Shown in pieces: positions 8,048-15,058 of a stretch of 64,000 nt of DNA. The translations under genes and the position numbers were made by a program. This DNA comes from Hymenobacter sediminis (GTDB lineage: Bacteria > Bacteroidota > Bacteroidia > Cytophagales > Hymenobacteraceae). Under the pieces are notes generated by a model. The model saw only the letters and a program-made list of their open reading frames with translations, made no database searches and had not been told where the DNA came from. Location: the NCBI RefSeq assembly GCF_003231285.1, contig NZ_QKNS01000007.1, positions 124,001 to 188,000 of the forward strand, read 5' to 3'. Every line of letters starts with the position of its first letter. Positions within the stretch are counted from its first letter, which is position 1.

Positions 8048-8239
8048 ATGGACTGGCTACGCTCCCTCTGGAAAATTAAGTTCTACGCCCTGTTTGCCCT
8101 ACTCATTTACGGGGGCTTCCTGTGGTCGGGGCTGCATGGCAGCCGCTGGCTGGGCTCCGACGATGAAAACACCGAAAACCTGAACGGCAACAGCCACACC
8201 ACCGGCACCGGCAGCCGCAACAGCTTCTATCACAAGTAG
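8048..8239 (+). CDS. small membrane protein of the polyamine-like operon
   Basis: A 63-residue protein with one hydrophobic helix (FYALFALLIYGGFLWSG) after a short basic N-terminus and a polar, Asn/Ser/Thr-rich tail ending RNSFYHK. It sits between DUF4178 and DUF350 in the same orientation, 23 bases after the former, so it is probably translated as part of the operon. No family is recognised. In other bacteria, small DUF4247-type proteins occupy this place, but I cannot show homology. A CTACCCC word lies 11 bases before its ATG. Confidence 0.6.
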   Translation: MDWLRSLWKIKFYALFALLIYGGFLWSGLHGSRWLGSDDENTENLNGNSHTTGTGSRNSFYHK

Positions 8240-8344
8240 TGAATGAGTAAATGAGTGAGTTTTTAATGTGCTGTCATCTTGAGGCCGGTTCTACTCTACT
8301 CAGTCACCCTACTTCCCTCAATCACTCATTCACCATTTCACTTT

Positions 8345-8560
8345 ATGGAATACCTCAACTTCAAGCTTATTGCCGCCTCGGTTATTTACTCCGTCATCGG
8401 CATTGCTATTCTGGTTATCAGCTTCGTGATTTTTGAGAAGATGACCCCACGCACGCTCTGGCGCGAGATTATGGAGGAGCACAACACGGCTCTGGCCATT
8501 GTGGCGGCGGCGTTCATGATTGCCGTGGCCCTGATCATCAGCTCGGCTATTCATGGATAA
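8345..8560 (+). CDS. DUF350 (YjfL-family) membrane protein
   Basis: A 71-residue inner-membrane protein with two helices (LIAASVIYSVIGIAILVISF and TALAIVAAAFMIAVALIISS) joined by an acidic/basic loop. This matches half of the DUF350/YjfL repeat unit, whose full-length forms are duplicated. The ATG at 8345 is preferred because it starts just before the first helix; the frame is open from 8279. Its last eight bases overlap the start of the SpeE-like gene, indicating coupling. DUF350 proteins recur with aminopropyltransferases, and their biochemical role is unknown. Confidence 0.8.
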   Translation: MEYLNFKLIAASVIYSVIGIAILVISFVIFEKMTPRTLWREIMEEHNTALAIVAAAFMIAVALIISSAIHG

Positions 8561-10130
8561 AGTGCCCGTGCGCCGGGCGCGGCGGGCTGCTCCGGCAGCG
8601 GCCCTACCCCCCGCCCCGGCCGATTACCACCCGGCTCTGCTGCTGGGCTCCGTGTTTGTTATTGCCACCTGCGGGCTGATTTACGAGCTGATTGCGGGCA
8701 CGCTGGCCTCCTACCTGCTCGGCGACTCGGTAACGCAGTTCTCTACCATCATCGGGGCCTACTTGTTCTCCATGGGCATTGGCTCCTGGCTGTCGCGCTA
8801 CCTGGGCGGGTCATTGCTGCGGTGGTTTATCCGGCTGGAAATTATGGTGGGGATAGTGGGCGGCTTTTCGGCTCCGCTGCTGTTCGTGCTGTTTGAGTAC
8901 GTCACCTCCTTCCGGCTGATTCTCTACGCCCTGGTGAGCCTGACCGGGGTGCTGGTGGGACTGGAAATTCCGCTGCTGATGCGGATTCTGGAGAACCGCT
9001 TCGAGTTCAAGGATCTTGTTTCCCGGGTCTTCACCTTCGATTATATCGGGGCACTGCTGGCCTCGCTCATTTTTCCGCTGGTGCTGGTACCGCAGCTGGG
9101 CCTTATCCGGACGTCGCTGCTCTTCGGGGCCCTGAACGTGGTAGTGGCCGGCGTGGCCCTGTACCGCTTCCCCGAAACCCGCCCATTTCGGCGCAGTCTG
9201 GCGGGTGGCTTGGTGGTTTCCCTGCTCGCCCTGGTGGTTTGCTTTGGCTACGCGGAGCGCATCCAGACCTACACCGAAGGCATGGCGTTCCAGGATCAGG
9301 TTATCTACTCTAAGAGCACCACTTACCAGCGCATCGTACTTACTAAAAACCAGCGCGAGCTGCGGCTTTTCCTGAACGGCAATCTGCAGTTCAGCTCCCT
9401 GGATGAGTACCGCTACCACGAGGCCCTGGTGCACCCCGCTATGCAGGCCCTACCCCAGGCCCGGCGCGTATTGGTGCTGGGCGGCGGCGACGGCTTGGCC
9501 GTGCGTGAACTGCTGAAATACCCCCAGCTGCAAAGCATCCGCCTCGTGGACCTTGACGCGGGCATGACCCGGCTGTTTCGGCAGAACGAAATGCTGCTGG
9601 GTTTGAACAAGCGCGCCCTGCTTCACCCCAAAGTAGAGGTCATCAATGGCGACGCCTACCAATGGGTACGCCACGATACGGCCCGCTACAACTGCATTGT
9701 GGTGGATTTCCCCGACCCGGGCAACTACTCTATTGGGAAGCTGTACTCGGTGGCGTTCTACCGAGAGCTGGAAAAACGGTTGGCGCCCGGCGGCTGGGTA
9801 GTGGTGCAGAGCACTTCGCCCTATGTGGCCCGGCAGTCGTTCTGGTGCGTGAACCATACGCTGCAGGCGGCCGGCTTTACTACCCTGCCTTACCATTGCT
9901 ACGTGCCCTCGTTCGGGGAATGGGGCTTCGTGATGGCCGGCCGCAACGCGCACTGGCGCCCCGATGCCGGCCCCCTCCCCCCCGGCCTGCGCTATATCAC
10001 GCCTGCCACCATCCGCGACATGCGCTTCTTCCCGCCCGACATGAGTGAAATTCCGACCGAGGTCAACCAGCTTAATAACCAGGCCTTGGTGCGCTACTTT
10101 GAGGATGACTGGGGCCCGTACGTGCATTAG
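8553..10130 (+). CDS. membrane-fused spermidine synthase-like aminopropyltransferase
   Basis: A 525-residue two-part protein. Residues about 25-220 hold roughly seven transmembrane helices, beginning with SVFVIATCGLIYELIAGTL. Residues about 250-510 form a spermidine-synthase-type domain: TYQRIVLTKNQRELRLFLNG, DEYRYHEALVHPAM, the nucleotide-binding loop GGGDG near 310, NGDAYQW, and an active-site region VVDFPDP. Classical SpeE moves an aminopropyl group from decarboxylated AdoMet to putrescine. The acceptor here is unknown, because gatekeeper residues in membrane-fused members differ. Co-transcription with speD, the source of the aminopropyl donor, supports an aminopropyl-transfer role at the membrane. 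Confidence 0.85.
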   Translation: MDKVPVRRARRAAPAAALPPAPADYHPALLLGSVFVIATCGLIYELIAGTLASYLLGDSVTQFSTIIGAYLFSMGIGSWLSRYLGGSLLRWFIRLEIMVGIVGGFSAPLLFVLFEYVTSFRLILYALVSLTGVLVGLEIPLLMRILENRFEFKDLVSRVFTFDYIGALLASLIFPLVLVPQLGLIRTSLLFGALNVVVAGVALYRFPETRPFRRSLAGGLVVSLLALVVCFGYAERIQTYTEGMAFQDQVIYSKSTTYQRIVLTKNQRELRLFLNGNLQFSSLDEYRYHEALVHPAMQALPQARRVLVLGGGDGLAVRELLKYPQLQSIRLVDLDAGMTRLFRQNEMLLGLNKRALLHPKVEVINGDAYQWVRHDTARYNCIVVDFPDPGNYSIGKLYSVAFYRELEKRLAPGGWVVVQSTSPYVARQSFWCVNHTLQAAGFTTLPYHCYVPSFGEWGFVMAGRNAHWRPDAGPLPPGLRYITPATIRDMRFFPPDMSEIPTEVNQLNNQALVRYFEDDWGPYVH

Positions 10131-10336
10131 AACTACCCAGGATGGAAGGCTACGCCATCTGACCGGTCGGCTTCTTCCTGATACTTGCTGAGGGTTAGGC
10201 CAGGCGCAGAGGGTAGGCGGCCGTTATGAGTGACGCAAGCGCCAAATTAGTTAGGCGTCTCCAGCGTCGGGCCCAAGCAGAAAGCCTTGTTGAACCCTCA
10301 ACATCACCATTTTACAATTTCACTATCTCTCCACTC

Positions 10337-11977
10337 ATGCCTACCCGGCGCAACTTTCTGAAGCAGGCCGCGGCAGGCGGCGCGGGGCTGCTACTGGCTC
10401 CGCTGGCCGGATTGCACTCCTGCGCGCCTGGCACCAGCCGTAGCCACATTCGGGGCAGCTTGCACGGAGCCAACCACACCACGGGGCATTTGCTGCGCGA
10501 CGCTTCTCGGCTGCCGTCCCCTACCCATACCCGGCAGGTGGAAGTGCTGATTGTGGGTGGCGGGGTAGCCGGACTAACGGCGCGGCGCGAATTAGAGCGG
10601 CGCGGCTTCCGGCCCGAGCAGGTGCTACTGATAGAGTTGGATGAGCAACCCGGCGGCAACTCCCGCGCCGGCCAGAACGAAGTAGCCGCTTACCCCTGGG
10701 GGGCCCACTACCTGCCCATCCCCGACCCGCGCAACCAGGAGCTACTAGGGTTTCTGCGGCAAGCAGGCGTCATTACGGGCACTGACGGGGTTTCAGGCCT
10801 GCCTATTTACAACGAGTACTACCTCTGCCACGACCCCGAGGAGCGCCTTTACCTGCGCGGGCACTGGCAGAATGGGCTGGTGCCGGAGCTAGGAGTACCT
10901 CCGGAAGAGAAACAGCAAATTGCCCGGTTTTTTAAGCTGATTGACTCGCTGCGCCTAGCTACCGGCGCCGATGGTCGCGACGCCTTCCGGATTCCGGTGG
11001 CCGAATCGTCGGCCGATGAGCAGTTTCGGAAGCTGGACCAGGTTCCGTTTGCTGCTTATCTGGATCAGGAGGGTTTCACCAGCCCCCACCTGCGCTGGTA
11101 CCTCGACTATAGCTGCAAGGACGACTACGGGGCTACGGCCGCCCAGGTATCGGCGTGGGCCGGGCTGCACTACTTTGCCTCCCGCAAGGGACGCGCCCAC
11201 AACGCGGCGGCCTCCGATGTGCTAACCTGGCCCGAGGGCAACGGCTTTCTGGCCGAACAGCTCCGCCGGCAGGCTACCTCCCCTATCCTGACCAACACCG
11301 TAGCATACGCCCTGCAGGAAACGCCTACCGGTCTGGCCGTGAGCTGCTATGATGTGGTTTCCCGGCAAAGCTCCCGCGTGGAGGCTCGGCAGGTGGTGCT
11401 GGCTACTCCCCTGTTCATTACGGAACGGTTGCTGACCTCGCTGCCCGTTGCGGCCCACCGCACGTTGCCGTGCCACCGGGCCCCGTGGGGGGTTATCAAC
11501 CTCACGCTGGATGGCCTGCCGCAGGGGCCGGGGGCTCCGCTGAGTTGGGATAATGTGCTCTATGGCACGGCTTCCGTGGGCTACGTGAATGCCAGCCACC
11601 AAAGCCTGAGTTTAAATGCGGCGGGACCCAAAGTCATTACTTGCTACCTTCCCCTACCGGCCGACAATCCCGCTGAGGCCCGTCAGCAAGCCTACCAAAC
11701 CCCCTACGATGAATGGGTACGCCGGATTCTGGCCGAGCTGGAAACCGCCCACCCCGGCCTTACGCCTCACGTGCAGCGCGCCGATGTATGGGTGTGGGGG
11801 CACGGCATGGTAGCCCCTACCCCCGGCTTTGTGTGGGGCACCGCCCGCAGGCAAGCCGCCCAGCCCTGGCAGGGCAAGTTGTTCTTCGCCCATACTGACT
11901 TAAGCGGTATTTCTATCTTCGAGGAGGGGTTCTACCAGGGGTTACGCGCCGCCGCAGAGGTAGCAGCATTAGCGTAA
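10337..11977 (+). CDS. Tat-exported FAD-dependent oxidoreductase (amine-oxidase-like)
   Basis: A 546-residue flavoprotein. The ATG at 10337 gives a twin-arginine signal (TRRNFLKQAAAGGAGLLLAP), followed by a cysteine in a possible lipobox-like site (GLHSCAPG). This start is preferred over the open frame from 10226. A Rossmann FAD-binding motif follows (VLIVGGGVAGLTARRELERR) with PGGNSRAGQN, as in flavin amine oxidases and phytoene-desaturase-like enzymes. The C-terminal FAD contact is near DLSGISIFEEGFYQG. It follows the SpeE-like gene by 206 bases in the same orientation. I infer oxidation of the operon's product in the periplasm; the substrate is unknown. Confidence 0.75.
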   Translation: MPTRRNFLKQAAAGGAGLLLAPLAGLHSCAPGTSRSHIRGSLHGANHTTGHLLRDASRLPSPTHTRQVEVLIVGGGVAGLTARRELERRGFRPEQVLLIELDEQPGGNSRAGQNEVAAYPWGAHYLPIPDPRNQELLGFLRQAGVITGTDGVSGLPIYNEYYLCHDPEERLYLRGHWQNGLVPELGVPPEEKQQIARFFKLIDSLRLATGADGRDAFRIPVAESSADEQFRKLDQVPFAAYLDQEGFTSPHLRWYLDYSCKDDYGATAAQVSAWAGLHYFASRKGRAHNAAASDVLTWPEGNGFLAEQLRRQATSPILTNTVAYALQETPTGLAVSCYDVVSRQSSRVEARQVVLATPLFITERLLTSLPVAAHRTLPCHRAPWGVINLTLDGLPQGPGAPLSWDNVLYGTASVGYVNASHQSLSLNAAGPKVITCYLPLPADNPAEARQQAYQTPYDEWVRRILAELETAHPGLTPHVQRADVWVWGHGMVAPTPGFVWGTARRQAAQPWQGKLFFAHTDLSGISIFEEGFYQGLRAAAEVAALA

Positions 11978-12005
11978 GTTGTTACTCGTTTCATTACAAG
12001 GATAT

Positions 12006-12049
12006 CTAATTACGAAAATATCGTATTATTACGAATATTTCGTAATTAG
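12006..12049. repeat. AT-rich 20-bp inverted repeat
   Basis: CTAATTACGAAAATATCGTA and its near-complement (two mismatches) flank TTAT. The stretch is far more AT-rich than its surroundings and lacks a T-run. It could be a terminator of the operon or an operator for the next gene. Confidence 0.55.
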
Positions 12050-12121
12050 AAGCTCAAGGGCCCTGCTTTCTTGGTGCAACTGGATGGCGGCAGGTTCCGT
12101 GGCTTTATTTTCTGGCGTTTT

Positions 12122-13381
12122 ATGCGGCACCCTTCCCCATTCCTGCACAGCCTGCTTATCCTACTGCTGGTAATGCTCAGCTGGCTGGCCGTGCCTGCCT
12201 CTGGGCAGGCCCGGCTAAGCGGAGTAGTGCTCGATTCGCTTACACGGCAGCCCTTGCCCTTTGGTACGGTGTTCCTCGCGAATACTACCCTGGGCAACAG
12301 CACCGATAAGGAAGGACGCTTTGTGTTTGAACAGGTGCCGCCCGGCACCTACGAGGTAGTGGCCTCCTACCTAGGCTATAAGCTGCGGCGCCAAGTAGTT
12401 ACCATCAGCACAACACCGCAACAGCTTACCTTCCGGCTGCCGCCCGCGGCCAATGCCTTGGGCGAAGTAGTGGTACGGGCTACCCCCAACAACCCCGATG
12501 ACTACCGCAAGTTTGCCGAAACGTTTCTGGGCAGCACTAGCTTTTCGCGCCAGTGCCGCATCCTCGACCCGGAAGCCGTGCGCGTGCAGTATGATGCCAA
12601 GGACAACGAGCTGCGCGCCACCTGCGCCGAGTTTCTGACGGTAGAAAACCGCGCCCTGGGCTACCGCATCAAATACTACGGCCTCGACTTTCGGCTGAAT
12701 TTCCGGGGCCAATGGATGGCTTTCTACGGCTGGCCGATTATGGAACCCCTGCGTACCCGCTCGGCCCGGCAGCAGCGCCAATGGGAAGCCAACCGCCGCG
12801 CCGCCTACTTAGGCTCTCTGACGCATTTTTTGCGCAGTGTGTACGAAAACCGTGTTACGGAAGAAGGCTTTCAGGTGCTGCGCCTGAGGCGAGTAGACAA
12901 CCCGGCCCGCACTCAGGCCGATAGTTTACTGGCGGTTATGCGGCAGCAGGCTCCGTGGCGGCGCCCCCTCAACCCAGCCCGCTTCGATGACTCTCTTAAC
13001 CTGCTGGCGCGGGTACCACCCCAGCTGCAATACCTGTACACCAAACCGCTGCCTACCGCTGCATTTCGGCAAACCCTGCCAGATTCAGGCCGCGTAGGAC
13101 TGGCATTCTCCGACTTGCTGCAGGTCACCTATGCCCGGGAAAAGCCAGACCCTATGTATGCGCAGCACTTGGCCCGCACGGCTCCGCTGGGCCGGCCCGC
13201 GCCGCCTCCGGTCACTACTCAGGTTTCAGTGCTGCACTTGCTGGCTCCGCGCGTGCTGCTGCAGGCCAATGGTCAGCCGGCTAATCCGCTGGAAGTCCTG
13301 ACGGAGGAGTACTGGGCCTTTGAGAAAATCGGCGAGTTTCTTCCTCTTAACTACCAGCCTTCAACTTCCACATCGAACTAA
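12122..13381 (+). CDS. exported protein with carboxypeptidase-like regulatory domain
   Basis: This 419-residue protein starts with a signal peptide (HSLLILLLVMLSWLAVPASG). Residues about 28-110 form a CarboxypepD_reg-like beta sandwich (LSGVVLDSLTRQPLPFGTVF, STDKEGRFVFEQVPPGTYEV), the domain also found at the N-terminus of SusC proteins. The remaining 300 residues (ALGEVVVRATPNNPDDYRKF, SFSRQCRILDPEAV, GYRIKYYGLDF) match a Bacteroidota family of such proteins without a porin, probably in the periplasm or on the cell surface. The ATG at 12122 was chosen because the upstream frame lacks a signal sequence. Its function is unknown. Confidence 0.75.
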   Translation: MRHPSPFLHSLLILLLVMLSWLAVPASGQARLSGVVLDSLTRQPLPFGTVFLANTTLGNSTDKEGRFVFEQVPPGTYEVVASYLGYKLRRQVVTISTTPQQLTFRLPPAANALGEVVVRATPNNPDDYRKFAETFLGSTSFSRQCRILDPEAVRVQYDAKDNELRATCAEFLTVENRALGYRIKYYGLDFRLNFRGQWMAFYGWPIMEPLRTRSARQQRQWEANRRAAYLGSLTHFLRSVYENRVTEEGFQVLRLRRVDNPARTQADSLLAVMRQQAPWRRPLNPARFDDSLNLLARVPPQLQYLYTKPLPTAAFRQTLPDSGRVGLAFSDLLQVTYAREKPDPMYAQHLARTAPLGRPAPPPVTTQVSVLHLLAPRVLLQANGQPANPLEVLTEEYWAFEKIGEFLPLNYQPSTSTSN

Positions 13382-13488
13382 CCTCTCTCATAGGCTTGCG
13401 TGCTACCCTTGCAGTTGGCACTAGCGGCCTATTCGTGTGTGAGCTATTGTAGCCGAAACGTTACTTTCGGCTATCGTTTTTCAGCCTG

Positions 13489-14571
13489 ATGCCCACCGCT
13501 ACCGTTCAGCCCGCAACCACCCTTTTTCGCCAGCCCTGGATTCGGTCGGCGTGGTTTGATGGCCTCTGGATTCTGGGTCCGCCGTTTTTGGCGCTGCTTA
13601 TTGTGGCCGCGCTGCCGGCAACGTATCGGGCCTCAGGCCAGATGCCGGTACTGGCCTGGGTCGGGCTGGTAGTACTCATCGACGTAGCGCACGTATACAG
13701 CACGCTGTTCCGCACCTACCTTGATCCGGTACGCCGCCGTCGGTTCCGGCACCTGCTCTGGGTAGTGCCGCTGAGCTGTTACGTGGCGGGCGTGGCGTTG
13801 CATCAGGCCGGAAGCCTATGGTTCTGGCGGGTGCTGGCGTATGCGGCCGTATTTCACTTTATCCGTCAGCAATACGGTTTCCTGCGCCTTTATAGCCGAC
13901 AAGAAACTGCCCGAACCGACCACCGCCTACTAGACCAGATAGTGATTTACGCGGCTACGCTGTACCCTTTGCTGTGGTGGCACCTGGCCCCGCCCCGCAA
14001 CTTTAACTGGTTTATCGACGGTGACTTCGTGCAGCTCGACTGGCCACTGGGCCGCCAGCTGCTATTGGTTCTTTACGTGGGCTTATTAGGCTTGTATCTG
14101 CTGAAGGAGGCCCGGAGCTGGCAGGTTACGCGCCATCTTAACTTGCCGCGCAACTTGCTGGTGTTGGGCACGGCGGCCTCGTGGTACGTAGGCATTGTGC
14201 TTTTCAACGGCGACCTCGCCTTCACGCTGCTTAATGTAGTAGCCCACGGCATTCCGTACTTGGCCCTTATCTGGACTACCAGCCAGCCTACCCCCATTTC
14301 GTCATCAGAGCCCTCCGGCGCTGGTCGGCGCTGGTGGCAGGGCCGCTATGGGGTGGGCTTGTTCCTGGGGTTGTTATTTGGCTTGGCGTATCTCGAAGAA
14401 GGCATTTGGGATGGAATGGTGTGGCGCGAACATGCCCCCATCTTTGGCTGGTTTCAGCAGCTTCCAGCCGTTACTGACTCCATCTGGCTTAGTTTGCTAG
14501 TGCCACTGCTGGCTTTGCCCCAGGCCACCCATTACGTGCTGGATGGTTTTATCTGGCGGCGCGGCGCTTAG
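13489..14571 (+). CDS. polytopic membrane protein of unknown function
   Basis: A 360-residue protein with about nine predicted transmembrane helices, among them WILGPPFLALLIVAALP, LAWVGLVVLIDVAHVYS, LLLVLYVGLLGLYLL and GVGLFLGLLFGLAYL. Intramembrane or loop histidines and arginines stand out: DVAHVYSTLFRTY, FHFIRQQYGFLRLYSR, NVVAHGIPYLALIW and QATHYVLDGFIWRRG. Repeated His in such positions suggests a metal- or quinone-linked enzyme, but I recognise no family. It is transcribed alone and ends in a clear terminator. TACTTTCG about 20 bases upstream resembles a -7 element. Confidence 0.7.
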   Translation: MPTATVQPATTLFRQPWIRSAWFDGLWILGPPFLALLIVAALPATYRASGQMPVLAWVGLVVLIDVAHVYSTLFRTYLDPVRRRRFRHLLWVVPLSCYVAGVALHQAGSLWFWRVLAYAAVFHFIRQQYGFLRLYSRQETARTDHRLLDQIVIYAATLYPLLWWHLAPPRNFNWFIDGDFVQLDWPLGRQLLLVLYVGLLGLYLLKEARSWQVTRHLNLPRNLLVLGTAASWYVGIVLFNGDLAFTLLNVVAHGIPYLALIWTTSQPTPISSSEPSGAGRRWWQGRYGVGLFLGLLFGLAYLEEGIWDGMVWREHAPIFGWFQQLPAVTDSIWLSLLVPLLALPQATHYVLDGFIWRRGA

Positions 14572-14587
14572 TCTACCAATTATACAA

Positions 14588-14617
14588 AAAGGCCCGGCTG
14601 AGTTCAGCCGGGCCTTT
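14588..14617. terminator. bidirectional intrinsic terminator
   Basis: AAAGGCCCGGCTGA and TCAGCCGGGCCTTT form a perfect 14-bp stem around two bases. It lies between the rightward membrane-protein gene and the leftward 14654-14932 gene and serves both. Confidence 0.85.
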
Positions 14618-14653
14618 GCGTGTGTTTCAGACGGTAGAACAGGCCGTATCCTG

Positions 14654-14932
14654 TTAGGCAGCATTGGCCAGCGGCTGCACCACCTCAGCGTCCAAAATTT
14701 CGACTACAAAGCCGTTTTCGGGCGAGTAGGTTTTGCGGTAGTGCACCACCAACTGGCGGCCGCGGGGCGAGGTCACCTGCGTGGTGCAGATGTCGCCGTA
14801 AGCTTTTTCCTTTTCCAGGAAAGGCTGCAAGGCCTGAATGGTTTGCAGAAACTCGGCTGGTAGCAGCCCTTGCTGCTCCTGCAATTTCACGGCACTAACG
14901 GGGTACAGAAAACGAGTGTTGAACAGAATCAT
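14654..14932 (-). CDS. hypothetical small cytoplasmic protein
   Basis: A 92-residue protein from the ATG at 14932 (MILFNTRFLYPVS); the frame is open seven codons further. Sequence such as LPAEFLQTIQALQPFLEKEK followed by strands (GDICTTQVTSPRGRQLVVHY, NGFVVEILDAEVV) suggests a small alpha/beta protein. No signal peptide or membrane segment is present, and no family is recognised. It shares the bidirectional terminator with the convergent neighbour. Confidence 0.6.
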   Translation of the reverse strand: MILFNTRFLYPVSAVKLQEQQGLLPAEFLQTIQALQPFLEKEKAYGDICTTQVTSPRGRQLVVHYRKTYSPENGFVVEILDAEVVQPLANAA

Positions 14933-15058
14933 AGGGTAAGAGAAACAAGCCAAATTGTTCTGGTTGGCTAACGCTTTCCTACCCCGCTTGATTCCTGAAA
15001 ACCTGCTATTTATTCAGATTTTCCACTTCGCTTTTTTGGAGCATAAGAAACGCCTCTT

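Noticed and set aside
10226..10336. Earlier start for the FAD oxidoreductase
   Set aside because: The extra residues would place the twin-arginine signal internally; the ATG at 10337 puts it at the N-terminus.
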